Origin: Gemmatimonadota bacterium
Lineage (GTDB): Bacteria > Gemmatimonadota > Gemmatimonadetes > Longimicrobiales > Gaopeijiaceae
NCBI GenBank assembly: GCA_016209995.1
Contig: JACQVC010000336.1
Coordinates: 1 to 8,425 of the forward strand
Length of the DNA: 8,425 bases
Direction of reading: 5' to 3'
In this document: positions 1-7,622 of the stretch, piece by piece
Layout of the letters: each line of letters begins with the position of its first letter
Numbering within the stretch: the first letter of the stretch is position 1
Translations under genes and position numbers: made by a program
Notes under the pieces: model-generated
What the model saw: the letters and a program-made list of their open reading frames with translations, nothing else
What the model was told of the DNA's origin: nothing
Databases searched by the model: none

Positions 1-1412
1 GCGATCGCGAGCGGCAGATAGTAGATGCGCAAGTCGCCCTGAAGATAAAGGAACGGTACAAACACGATGAGGGTCGTGGCTGTGGCGACGAGCACGGGCA
101 ACACCACCTCGCGTGCGCCCTCCTCGGCCGCGACCCGGGGCGCCTCACCCTGCTCCCAACGCCGGTAGATGTTCTCCAACACGACCACGGCATTGTCATC
201 AATGAGTCCCAGGCCCATGGCGAGGCCCATCAGCGTCAACAGGTTCAGGGTGAAGCCGGCGAAATAGACGAGATTGAGCGCGCCGAGCGCGGAAAACGCG
301 ATCGTCGCGAATATCGCCACCGTGGGCCGCAGCGAGCGCAGAAAGAGCAGCAGAACCAGAAAGATCACGGCCGCCGAGGCGAGAGCCCGAACCCGCAGAT
401 CGGAGAGCTGCCGCCGGATCAGCTCGCTCTCGTCACGGTCGAGGATCAGGCGGACGCCGGGTGGGTGACTGGCCTCCAGCTCCGCCAACCGCGCCTTGAC
501 CTGGTCGGCGACCTTCACGGTGTTGGTGCCGACCTCGCGGAGATCGGCGAACGAGATGGCGGGACGCCCATCGATCCGGTAGTACGACGTCGGCTCCTCG
601 TAGGTGTCGCGGACCGCGGCCACATCCGCGAGCCGGACCAGGCGGCCGCCCAGCGACGTGATCACCGCCGTGCGAACGTCGGCCACGGATCCGGCCTGGT
701 TACGGATCGTCACCGTGCGCTGGAACGCGCCGACGCGTACCGCTCCAGCCTCGCGCACGAGATCCAGATCGTTGATGCGCTGATATACGAGCCCCGGCCC
801 CAGACCCAGTGCGTTGATCTTCGCCTCGTCCAGCTCGATTTCCAGCACACGCTCCCGGCCCCCGTAGGCTCGTACGATCGCGACGCCATCGACTTCCGCG
901 ACCTCCGGAGCGATCACGTCGTCCACATGCGCGCGCAACGCCTCCAGCGTGTGCGGCCCCGTGATCGTGTATCGGAGGAAGGGCTGGCGCTGCTCCGCGA
1001 ATTCCTCCGGCACGTATCGCTCGATCGTGAGCGGTCTGGCCGAGGCGGGAAGCTGCTCTTCCAGCGAGGCCAGTCGCTCGGACAGCTCGAGGCGCGCGAA
1101 GTTCATGTCGGTGCCGCGCGCGAACTCGACGTCGATCCGAGCCGCGCCAATCCCGTTTTCCTCGTACGATTCGGAGGTCACGGTCTCGACGCCGCGCACC
1201 TGCTGGACCGCGGCTTCGATGGGTGAGGTCAGGAACGCCTCGACGGTCTCGGGCGACACGCCGCGCCAACGGCCGGTCACCGAAAGTCGGGGCAGCTCCG
1301 TGTCCGGCAGCAGCTCGAGCGGAATGTTGCGCCACGCCGCGACACCCAACAGCGCCACCGCCATGTACGTCATGGCCACGGCTACGGGGCGGCGCATGCT
1401 CGCGCGGATCAT
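1..1412 (-). CDS. Second RND efflux permease (RND-B), 5' part only; C-terminal half lies beyond the left edge
   Basis: Inner-membrane RND (AcrB/HAE-type) transporter, expected to export small molecules from the periplasm or inner membrane using the proton gradient. I translated 470 residues from the ATG at 1412 before the window cuts it; the family is usually about 1,020-1,060, so under half is present. Visible in order: N-terminal RRPVAVAM helix (about residues 6-27), PLELLPDTELPRLSV (31-45), periplasmic porter region with RGTDMNFARL (99-108) to about residue 340, then helices TM2 (341-358), TM3 (364-385), TM4 (391-412) and TM5 (435-456). TM4 carries the relay signature as LIDDNAVVVLENI, with D406 matching AcrB Asp407 by eye, N407 in the Asp408 place and an extra D405. 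It lies 58 bp downstream of RND-A on the same strand and is clearly divergent from it. The purine-rich GAGGAG before the ATG sits unusually close (2 nt); the alternative Met6 has no better site and would lose the usual N-terminus. Family call is very secure; substrate unknown. Confidence 0.95.
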   Translation of the reverse strand, partial: MIRASMRRPVAVAMTYMAVALLGVAAWRNIPLELLPDTELPRLSVTGRWRGVSPETVEAFLTSPIEAAVQQVRGVETVTSESYEENGIGAARIDVEFARGTDMNFARLELSERLASLEEQLPASARPLTIERYVPEEFAEQRQPFLRYTITGPHTLEALRAHVDDVIAPEVAEVDGVAIVRAYGGRERVLEIELDEAKINALGLGPGLVYQRINDLDLVREAGAVRVGAFQRTVTIRNQAGSVADVRTAVITSLGGRLVRLADVAAVRDTYEEPTSYYRIDGRPAISFADLREVGTNTVKVADQVKARLAELEASHPPGVRLILDRDESELIRRQLSDLRVRALASAAVIFLVLLLFLRSLRPTVAIFATIAFSALGALNLVYFAGFTLNLLTLMGLAMGLGLIDDNAVVVLENIYRRWEQGEAPRVAAEEGAREVVLPVLVATATTLIVFVPFLYLQGDLRIYYLPLAI

Positions 1413-1470
1413 CGCTCCTCGCTTCCGGACTTCAACAGCCCGCAGAGCTGCACGGGCTCCATTCTCGATC

Positions 1471-4400
1471 TCACTCTCCCGCCGCCACGACGCCCCGCAC
1501 AGGCGATCCTCGCAACACCTCCCTCGCACTCTCCGCCAGGTAGTAAACGACTGGCACTACGATCAGCGTGAGCGCCGTGGCTACGGTGAGGCCGCCGATC
1601 AGCGCGATGGCGAGGGGAGCGCGCAGCTCGCCGCCCGCGCCAAGCCCCAGCGCCATGGGGATGACTCCGAGCACGGTCGTGACCGTCGTGATCAGAATGG
1701 GACGCAAGCGCACGTGCCCGGCCTCGATGATCGCTTCACGCAGCGGCACGCCTCGCGCCCGCACCTGATTGATGTAGTCGACCTTCACGACCGCATCGTT
1801 GTCGACGATGCCCACCAGGATCACGACGCCGATCAGGCTCATCGTGTTCAGCCCCTCGCCCGTGAGCGCCAGCGCCCCAACCGCACCCACGACGGCCATC
1901 GGTACAGCCGTCAGGATGATCAGCGGCTGGACGAGCGACTCGAACTGCGCGGCAAGGATCATGTAGACTAGGAGAATGGCCAGCCCGAAGGCGAAGGCGA
2001 GGTCACGGAAGGAGCGACGCATCTCTTCGTTCTCGCCGCCGACCTCGGCCCGGACGCCGCGGGGTGGCGGCGAGGCGGCCAGGCGGTTATCGATCGCGCG
2101 GATCGCGCCGTCCAGCCCTCCCGAGATCACGTCCGCGTACACCAGCACGACGCGCCCCTGGTCTTCGCGTCGAATCTCGGCCGGCCCGGTCCCGGCCTGC
2201 ACGTGGATTAGGCCACGGAGCGGCACACCGCGAACCCTCAGCTCCGACAGTGTCTCGAGCGAGTAGCGCTGATCGTTGGGGAGCCGAACGATGACCGCGA
2301 TCTTGCGGTCGAAGTCCACAAACTCCGTAGCCAATCGGCCGCGCATCGAGCCCTGAATCGCGTCGGCGATTTCACGAGGTTCGATCCGGTAGGCGGCGGC
2401 CTGGTCGCGGTCGATCTCGACCTGGATCTGCGGCTGGCCGCCCTCCTGAGCGAGCTGGACGTTCCCGAGCATCGGGAGCGCGGCCAGCTTGGCCTCCAGC
2501 GTTTGCGCGTAGCTGAACGCAGCGTCCAGGTCTTCGCTCCGCAGACGCACGGCGATGTCCGCTTCGCCGCCGCCCAGGATCGCCCCGAGCGCGGATGCCC
2601 GTCCGGTCTCGAAGCTAAGCGTGGCGGCCGGAGAGCGACTTCCTCGCTCACGCGCGCGCTCGACCACGTCGTCCGTGCTGGCATCCGGCTTCACCCGCAC
2701 ATCCAGCACCGCCGTGTGCAGCCCGGCCACCTCATCTCCGGACGTTGCGGCACGAGGATCGCGGCCGACACGAGTGAAAACGGCCTCCACGTCGCCATCC
2801 GCGAGGAGTATCTGCTCGAAGTCCGCCGCTGTTTCCGTCGTGGCATCCAGCGCCGTGCCCTCCGGCAGCTCCAGGCGAAGCGTGAACATCCCCTGATCCA
2901 CGTTGGGCAGCATGTTGCGCTCGAGCGTCAACGCCAGAGCCAAAGCCGCGGCGAGAACCACACCGGACAGAGTCAGAACCCGCAGGCGATGGTCGAGCGC
3001 CCAGACCAGCACGCCGCCGTACCAGGTCGCGAATGCCTTCATCCACCCGTCGAATCCGTCGAAGATCGGACGGAAGAGCGTGGCCACGACCCGGCCGAGG
3101 CGCCGCCCCACGCTGCGGGGGCCCGGGCCGACCGCCGTCTCCCCCGCGTCACCCTCCCCCGTCCACCGGGCCGCGAGCACAGGCAGCAGCGTGAGGGCCG
3201 CGCCGATGCTCACCAGCAGTGAGAACGCGACCGCCAGGGACAAGTCCGTGAATAGCTCGCCCGCCGCGCCACGCACGTAGATCAGCGGCGCGAACACGGC
3301 AATGGTCGTGAGCGTGGCCGCCGTCACGGCCCCCTGCACCTCTTCGGCGCCCCGCGCCGCCGCAAGCGCGCCACGCACACCCAGTTCCCGGTGCCGGAAG
3401 ATGTTCTCGAGCACGACGACCGAATTGTCCACGAGCATGCCCACGCCCAGCGCGAGGCCGCCCAGACTCATGATGTTCATGGACACGCCGGACGCATCCA
3501 GCAACGCGAACGTCGCGATGACCGAAATCGGGATGGACAGCGCTACCGCTACCGGGTAGCGGGCGTCCCGCAGGAAGAGAAAGAGCACCAGGAAGGCGAG
3601 TAGACCTCCGATCACGAGCGCCTGCAGGACGTTGCTGATCGCCTGCGAGATGAACGTCGCCTGGCTGGACGCCACGTCGACTGTCACATCCGGGTGCTCG
3701 ACGCGCAGTTGCTCCAGCACGACGCCGACGTCCCGCGCGACCGCCACCGTATTGGCGCCCGCCTCCTTGAAGACCAGCAGGCCGACCGATTCGTGACCAT
3801 TGTACCTCGCCGTCGCCTCGCGCTCGGCAAAGCCGTCCGTGACCGTGGCCACATCGCGCAGGCGGACGAGCCGAAACGCCCCCTCGCCGGCGGCTGAGGA
3901 GCCGCCATCCGCCGGCGTTGCGTTGCTCCCGGAGGCCGCTGGCAAGGCACCCCCACCACCGCCCGTACCGCCGTTCTGGCGCTGCCGCCCCACCACCACG
4001 TCTCCGATCTCCGGCACCGTCTGAATCTCACCCAGCGTGCGCAGTGGATACCGGTAACGCCCCCGGAGGATCGTGCCACCTGGGGAGCTGACGTTGGCCT
4101 GTGCCAGCGCGAGCGAGATCTCTTCCAGCGTCAGCCCATACGCCTCGACCAGGCGAGGATCCAACTCGACCTGGATCTCGCGCTCGAGCCCGCCGGCTAC
4201 AGCCGCCTCCGCCACCCCGTCGAGCTGCTCGAGCCGCCGCTTGAACACCACCTCGGCCAACTCCTTGGTGCGCCACAGGTCACCCCCGCCGGCCACGCTC
4301 AGCACCAGGATCGGCTCGGCCTCGGGATCGACGCGCAGGATCTGCGGTCGCGACGCCAGCTCGGGCAAAGCACTGCGCACGTTGTCCAACGCCTCGCGCA

Positions 4401-4722
4401 GCCCGAGCATCGCGAAGTCCATGTCGGTGCCCCACGTGAAACGCAGCGTCACCAGGCTCAGGCCATCGCGTGACACGCTGGACACGCGCTCGACGCCCGG
4501 AATCGCCGCGCTCACCTCCTCGACTCGCTCCGTGATCAGACGCTCGATCTCGGAGGGCGCGACGTTCGGATAACTCGTATAAACGACCAGGCGAGGATAG
4601 CTGATGTCGGGGAGCAGATCGATCGGCAGGCGAACGAACGAGATGCCGCCCAGCAGAATGACGCTCAGCACGAGCATCGCCACGGCGACGGGACGACGGA
4701 TGCACGCGGCGGGGACGGACAT
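1471..4722 (-). CDS. RND efflux permease (RND-A), full length, AcrB/HAE-like
   Basis: Inner-membrane, proton-driven RND pump of 1,083 residues, slightly longer than the usual 1,020-1,060. Order: TM1 (12-30), porter domain half 1 (about 35-365), TM2-TM6 (about 366-515), a hydrophilic cytoplasmic linker (about 518-575), TM7 (579-600), porter half 2 (605-905), TM8-TM12 (906-1060). Hallmarks: LPIDLLPDISYPRL near 32-45, WGTDMDFAML (97-106), TM4 VDNSVVVLENI (431-441) and AAQFESLVQPLIIL (924-937). By eye against AcrB, D432 matches Asp407, N433 replaces Asp408, R1005 matches Arg971 and T1012 matches Thr978. The Lys940 position is N975, while TM10 gains D974, D976 and K980. A Gly/Ala/Ser-rich stretch (residues 247-281) interrupts porter half 1. 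The start is 24 bp after the channel gene stop, with AGGG 7 nt upstream of the ATG. Likely forms a homotrimer, or a mixed trimer with RND-B. Substrate not predictable; metal-type HME is unlikely because the TM4 motif is of HAE type. Confidence 0.97.
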   Translation of the reverse strand: MSVPAACIRRPVAVAMLVLSVILLGGISFVRLPIDLLPDISYPRLVVYTSYPNVAPSEIERLITERVEEVSAAIPGVERVSSVSRDGLSLVTLRFTWGTDMDFAMLGLREALDNVRSALPELASRPQILRVDPEAEPILVLSVAGGGDLWRTKELAEVVFKRRLEQLDGVAEAAVAGGLEREIQVELDPRLVEAYGLTLEEISLALAQANVSSPGGTILRGRYRYPLRTLGEIQTVPEIGDVVVGRQRQNGGTGGGGGALPAASGSNATPADGGSSAAGEGAFRLVRLRDVATVTDGFAEREATARYNGHESVGLLVFKEAGANTVAVARDVGVVLEQLRVEHPDVTVDVASSQATFISQAISNVLQALVIGGLLAFLVLFLFLRDARYPVAVALSIPISVIATFALLDASGVSMNIMSLGGLALGVGMLVDNSVVVLENIFRHRELGVRGALAAARGAEEVQGAVTAATLTTIAVFAPLIYVRGAAGELFTDLSLAVAFSLLVSIGAALTLLPVLAARWTGEGDAGETAVGPGPRSVGRRLGRVVATLFRPIFDGFDGWMKAFATWYGGVLVWALDHRLRVLTLSGVVLAAALALALTLERNMLPNVDQGMFTLRLELPEGTALDATTETAADFEQILLADGDVEAVFTRVGRDPRAATSGDEVAGLHTAVLDVRVKPDASTDDVVERARERGSRSPAATLSFETGRASALGAILGGGEADIAVRLRSEDLDAAFSYAQTLEAKLAALPMLGNVQLAQEGGQPQIQVEIDRDQAAAYRIEPREIADAIQGSMRGRLATEFVDFDRKIAVIVRLPNDQRYSLETLSELRVRGVPLRGLIHVQAGTGPAEIRREDQGRVVLVYADVISGGLDGAIRAIDNRLAASPPPRGVRAEVGGENEEMRRSFRDLAFAFGLAILLVYMILAAQFESLVQPLIILTAVPMAVVGAVGALALTGEGLNTMSLIGVVILVGIVDNDAVVKVDYINQVRARGVPLREAIIEAGHVRLRPILITTVTTVLGVIPMALGLGAGGELRAPLAIALIGGLTVATALTLIVVPVVYYLAESAREVLRGSPVRGVVAAGE
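3877..3984 (-). other. Low-complexity Gly/Ala/Ser insertion inside RND-A
   Basis: This segment encodes residues 247-282 of RND-A. It begins after the conserved strand GEIQTVPEIGDVVVGRQ and ends just before the conserved VRLRDVATV strand. It contains the run GGTGGGGG followed by PAASGSNATPADGGSSAAGE. In most RND pumps these two strands are joined by only a short turn. It stays in frame and contains no stop or repeat unit at the DNA level beyond GC-rich codons, so it looks like a flexible periplasmic loop and not a sequencing artefact. Its role is unknown. Confidence 0.8.
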
Positions 4723-4746
4723 GGGTAGGCCCTGTGGCGATGGTGG

Positions 4747-6126
4747 CTAGGGCGTCCGAGCCGGTGCGCCCACTGCCTGTTCGAGCTGCAGCAGGGCTTC
4801 CACGAACGCGTGGCGCGCCATGATGACCTGGCGGCGAGTATCGGCCTCTCTGTCGAAGGTGGCCCGCAGCTCCTCGAAGCTGCGTGTGCCGAGGCGGTAC
4901 TGCTCGCGCGCCAGTTGCAGCGCTTCCTCCGCGATCTCCCTCGAGCGCTCGGCGAGGCGCAGGGACTCCCACTGGTTGTGGAGCGCCAGGACGCCGGTGC
5001 GAACGGTTCTCTCGACCTCGAGGCGCAGCTCCCGCTCGGTCTCCCGCTCGTTCCGGAGCGCCACCGTGGACTGCTGTCGCCTCTCGCTCGCGCCGAAGAA
5101 ATCGCTGAGAATCGGCAGCGAGAGGCTGACGAAGAAGTTGCTCTCGAGGTCCTGGTCGAGCGCGGGATCGAATAGCGCCCGCGTCTCCGTAGCCTGAGCG
5201 CGTCGATAGACGTTGAGGCCCATCCCGATCTCAGGCCACCATGCGCTCCTCTCCTGCGCCAATCCGGTGCCCGCCGTTTCCACCGCGACCCGCGCCTCAA
5301 CGAGCCGCGGATTCACGTCCAGCGCCCGCGCGACCAGGCCGTCCACGTCGATACCCGAGGGATCGAAGATCGGGAGCGCCCCCTCGACCAGCTCGATCGG
5401 CCGCTCGTTCCCGGCGCCGAGCGCCGCCCCGAGCTCCAGGAGCGCCGTCTCGTACGCTGCGCGTTGCTGCTGAAGTCGCAGCGCCTGCTGCTCGACTGCC
5501 AACTCCGCGTTCAGGACGTCGACGCGCGTCTTGCTGGCCAGCGAGAAGAGACGCTGCGCCACGTCGAGGTCGATGCGACGGGACTCCAGCAGCTCGGCCT
5601 CGGACTCCATGAGCTCCCGCTGCTCGAGCCCATTCATGTAACGGAGCTGTACGTCGCCCTGCACCTGGGTAAACGCTCGACCTTGGGCAACGTCGCGACC
5701 CTCGTTGACCAGCGACTGACGGCGGTGCTCCTGCAGGAGCGACGGCCCGCGGAACCTCCAGGAGAGGTTGAGGTTCTGGCTCGTGCGCGAGAAGTAGACC
5801 CACTCGGCATCGGGGTTGGCGAGCGGGTTGCCGAAATTGTCGAGCACGTTTCGCTGCAAGTTACCCGTGTAGTTCGTGTTAAGCGTGAGAGTAGCGGTGG
5901 GCAACAGTTCGCGTAGCCACGTCGTGCGCATCTCCACTCCGTTCAGGAGCGTGTTATTTGTGGCTCGGCGGTAGGTCGGGTTGCTCCCTTCCGCGATCCG
6001 CAGCGCATCGGCGAGCGTGAGCCGCAGGGTGTCACGCCCTTGGGCGCACAGCCTGCCGACGGCGATCGTGGCGTCGACCGCGACGGTGAGCCCGAGGACC
6101 AGTAGGGGCACAATCATTCTTCTCAT
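4747..6126 (-). CDS. TolC-family outer-membrane efflux protein
   Basis: Outer-membrane factor (OEP family), the exit duct of the tripartite pump. 459 residues, normal for TolC-like proteins (about 420-490). A hydrophobic N-terminus (residues 4-23) followed by GRLCAQG suggests a Sec signal peptide cut near residues 28-29; the Cys27 context (GRLC) does not fit a lipobox, so it is probably not a lipoprotein. The mature part opens with LTLADALRIAEGSNPTY (36-52), the usual start of the first OEP repeat. It continues with the RTTWLRELLPTATLTLNTNY segment (67-86), long amphipathic helices rich in Glu, Arg, Gln and Ala (about 130-237), and the second repeat: VDGLVARALDVNPRLVEARV (261-280), WWPEIGMGLNVYRR (296-309), FFVSLSLPILSDFFGASERR (331-350), and a final helical run ending RLGTRSFEELRATFDREADT (411-430). 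The ATG overlaps the adaptor stop codon as ATGA, indicating translational coupling and supporting this start over Met4. Ends 24 bp before RND-A. Confidence 0.95.
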   Translation of the reverse strand: MRRMIVPLLVLGLTVAVDATIAVGRLCAQGRDTLRLTLADALRIAEGSNPTYRRATNNTLLNGVEMRTTWLRELLPTATLTLNTNYTGNLQRNVLDNFGNPLANPDAEWVYFSRTSQNLNLSWRFRGPSLLQEHRRQSLVNEGRDVAQGRAFTQVQGDVQLRYMNGLEQRELMESEAELLESRRIDLDVAQRLFSLASKTRVDVLNAELAVEQQALRLQQQRAAYETALLELGAALGAGNERPIELVEGALPIFDPSGIDVDGLVARALDVNPRLVEARVAVETAGTGLAQERSAWWPEIGMGLNVYRRAQATETRALFDPALDQDLESNFFVSLSLPILSDFFGASERRQQSTVALRNERETERELRLEVERTVRTGVLALHNQWESLRLAERSREIAEEALQLAREQYRLGTRSFEELRATFDREADTRRQVIMARHAFVEALLQLEQAVGAPARTP

Positions 6127-7295
6127 TGCGGTCTCCCACCTTCGCGCAGCACGTTCTCCGCCAGCCGGACGACGGCATCGTGCACCAGGGTGTAATGTCC
6201 ATCCACGAGCACGATCTCACCCGGCTGCACCATCTCGGTCTCCTCGCTCTGCACGATCTCGACCAGCGTCTCGTTTCCCAACCCCGTCGTGACGTACCGC
6301 CATTTCGCCAGGCCTTGCCGCTCGTCCCCCTGGTAGACGAAAAGCATCGTGCGGCGGTCGCGCTCGAGGATCGCTGCGCGAGGCACCAGAATTCGGTCCG
6401 GGAAACGCTGCGCGGCCAGCGCCACCCGCGCATACATTCCCGGCCGGATACGACCTGCCGCGTTCGGCAGCAGAATCGTTACGCGCGCGGTTCGCGTTTG
6501 CGGATCGACCACCGGGTTCATCGTCTCGATACGGCCCGCGAAGCTCTCGCCCGGAAACGCCGCGAAGCTCACGGAGCCCGACCGGCCCGGCGCCAGATAT
6601 CCGATCTCACCCTCGAGAACCTGCACCTCGACCTTGACTGGATCGGAATCGACGACCTCGAACAGCTCCTGCCCTGCCGTCACTCGCTGGCCTTCCACGA
6701 CCTTCAGGTTTGCCACCCGCCCGTCGAACGGCGCCAGCACGCGCGTTCGCGCCAGGTTGAGCTCCGCTTCCCGCAGGGCGACCTCCGCCGCATCCAGGCC
6801 CACCAATGACCGCGCCAGCCGCCTACGCTGCTCGCGAACCTGCGGATCCGTAATCTGATCGTCGAAAAGGGTGCGCTCGAGGAAATTCGCCTCGGCCGCC
6901 CGCAGCGCGCTCTGCGCCTTGGCCACGGCCAACGCATACTCTGCCGTGTCGAGGGAAACGAGCATCTGCCCCTGCGTGACCGCATCGCTCTCCCGAACTC
7001 CTAGGCGCATCACTCGCCCGGCGACCTCGGCCGTCGTGATGGTGCGGCGCCACGCTTCGGCTTGCCCCGCGGCGGTTACACTCAGAACCAACGTGTCGCG
7101 AGTGACGGCAGCGCCTTCTACGGGGATGGCGACGTCTGTGGCAAAACCTTCGGCGGCGGCGGCGGAAATGGCGGCGGCGGCGGCGGATGTGCTCGTGGAA
7201 TCATCGTCCGCCGTGGGACGGACCCGCACGTAGACCCCGGTGCCGAGGACTCCCAGCACCGCCAATACCGAGACGACCACGAGGACACGTTTCAT
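6123..7295 (-). CDS. RND-pump periplasmic adaptor (membrane fusion protein, HlyD/AcrA type)
   Basis: Periplasmic adaptor linking the RND permease to the outer-membrane channel. 390 residues from the ATG at 7295, typical for the family. An upstream in-frame ATG at 7457 would add 54 residues lacking any adaptor character; the chosen start has AGGA 7 nt upstream and begins MKRVLVVVSVLAVLGVLG, a clean membrane anchor or uncleaved signal (residues 4-22) with no lipobox Cys. Then come a Ser/Thr/Ala-rich linker (31-58), lipoyl half 1 (about 88-117, GRVMRLGVRESDAVTQGQ), a short alpha-helical hairpin (about 119-183), lipoyl half 2 with the hallmark LAPFDGRVANLKVVEGQRV (187-205), a beta-barrel (about 217-297, including NPVVDPQTRTARV and IRPGMYARVAL), and a membrane-proximal domain (298-385). 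The hairpin is short, as in many HAE-linked adaptors. First gene of the operon; its stop overlaps the channel gene start. Confidence 0.95.
   Translation of the reverse strand: MKRVLVVVSVLAVLGVLGTGVYVRVRPTADDDSTSTSAAAAAISAAAAEGFATDVAIPVEGAAVTRDTLVLSVTAAGQAEAWRRTITTAEVAGRVMRLGVRESDAVTQGQMLVSLDTAEYALAVAKAQSALRAAEANFLERTLFDDQITDPQVREQRRRLARSLVGLDAAEVALREAELNLARTRVLAPFDGRVANLKVVEGQRVTAGQELFEVVDSDPVKVEVQVLEGEIGYLAPGRSGSVSFAAFPGESFAGRIETMNPVVDPQTRTARVTILLPNAAGRIRPGMYARVALAAQRFPDRILVPRAAILERDRRTMLFVYQGDERQGLAKWRYVTTGLGNETLVEIVQSEETEMVQPGEIVLVDGHYTLVHDAVVRLAENVLREGGRPQ
7149..7184 (-). repeat. CGG/GCC triplet-rich tract encoding a poly-Ala linker
   Basis: Two runs of CGG triplets on the plus strand (7151-7165 and 7170-7186), split by aaat, encode the Ala-rich residues 38-49 (AAAAAISAAAAE) of the adaptor. 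This is the flexible linker between the membrane anchor and the folded adaptor. Repeat-number changes would alter linker length by single alanines without shifting the frame. Nothing suggests phase variation. Confidence 0.7.
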
Positions 7296-7302
7296 GGCGG
7301 AG

Positions 7303-7306
7303 TCCT
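7303..7306 (-). promoter_or_regulatory. Ribosome binding site of the adaptor gene
   Basis: AGGA on the minus strand, 7 nt upstream of the ATG at 7295. It decides the start of the adaptor: the longer frame from 7457 reads through this site and carries an N-terminal extension without adaptor features. Confidence 0.65.
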
Positions 7307-7323
7307 GGTCGTTTGTTCGATCA

Positions 7324-7337
7324 CGCGTGCACACGCG
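7324..7337. promoter_or_regulatory. Inverted repeat upstream of the efflux operon, possible operator
   Basis: CGCGTG-ca-CACGCG is a perfect 6-bp inverted repeat with a 2-bp centre. It ends 28 bp before the adaptor ATG, just upstream of its ribosome binding site. The position would suit a repressor operator or a 5' leader hairpin. The sequence is all-GC-rich and short enough to occur by chance in a region of this composition, so the call is tentative. No regulator gene is present to match it. Confidence 0.25.
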
Positions 7338-7617
7338 GATAGGCCACGCGAGATCCCCAGCCGCCGCTGACGGGCCCACCGGGTCACGGCAGCACCACGA
7401 GGCTACGCAAGAGTGGAAAGCCAATGAAGAACACGCAATGGCCGAATGGGTCGCCACCCCGTTCAGGCTCTATGCACCGTCCTCCCGTCGGTGCCTCGGA
7501 TGCCACGACCGTCGGATCCGGTTGCCTGCCGTGGGAAGCCCACCTGCTCTGCTTGGTGGACAGAAGCCTTGTGGTGTCCTAGCGTTGAGACTGCGCGGTG
7601 AGCGAGGCGGCACAGAC

Positions 7618-7622
7618 GGAGG
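7618..7622 (+). promoter_or_regulatory. Ribosome binding site of the plus-strand secreted-protein gene
   Basis: GGAGG lies 8 nt upstream of the ATG at 7631, an ideal Shine-Dalgarno match and distance. It fixes the start of the following gene. Confidence 0.75.

Noticed and set aside
465..1226. Long plus-strand open frame of 253 codons opposite RND-B
   Set aside because: It lies antisense to a well-conserved RND gene. Its translation is Arg/Asp/His-rich without any domain, as expected from the complement of high-GC coding DNA.
2503..3222. Plus-strand open frame of 239 codons opposite RND-A
   Set aside because: Antisense shadow of RND-A, with low-complexity Arg/His/Gln-rich composition and no recognisable motif.
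4280..4972. Minus-strand frame of 230 codons bridging the channel gene and RND-A
   Set aside because: Out-of-frame with both real genes. It crosses their junction and has no family features, while both overlapping genes have clear ones.
7400..7428. Minus-strand TTCATT, 17 bp, TAGCCT as a possible operon promoter
   Set aside because: Each hexamer matches the sigma-70 consensus at only three of six bases, which is expected by chance.
7296..7457. 54-codon N-terminal extension of the adaptor from an ATG at 7457
   Set aside because: The extension lacks family similarity and would bury the membrane anchor. A ribosome binding site sits directly before the inner ATG at 7295.
7531..7543. GTGGG-aag-CCCAC hairpin as a terminator
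   Set aside because: The stem is only five base pairs with no following T-run, and no gene ends just before it on either strand.
7424..7582. 52-codon plus-strand frame in the intergenic region, preceded by a GGAAAG-like site
   Set aside because: The translation is Pro/Gly/Ser-rich with no motif. Third-position GC appears lower than in the neighbouring genes, and it overlaps the region that must hold both promoters. Conservation in relatives would be needed to revive it.
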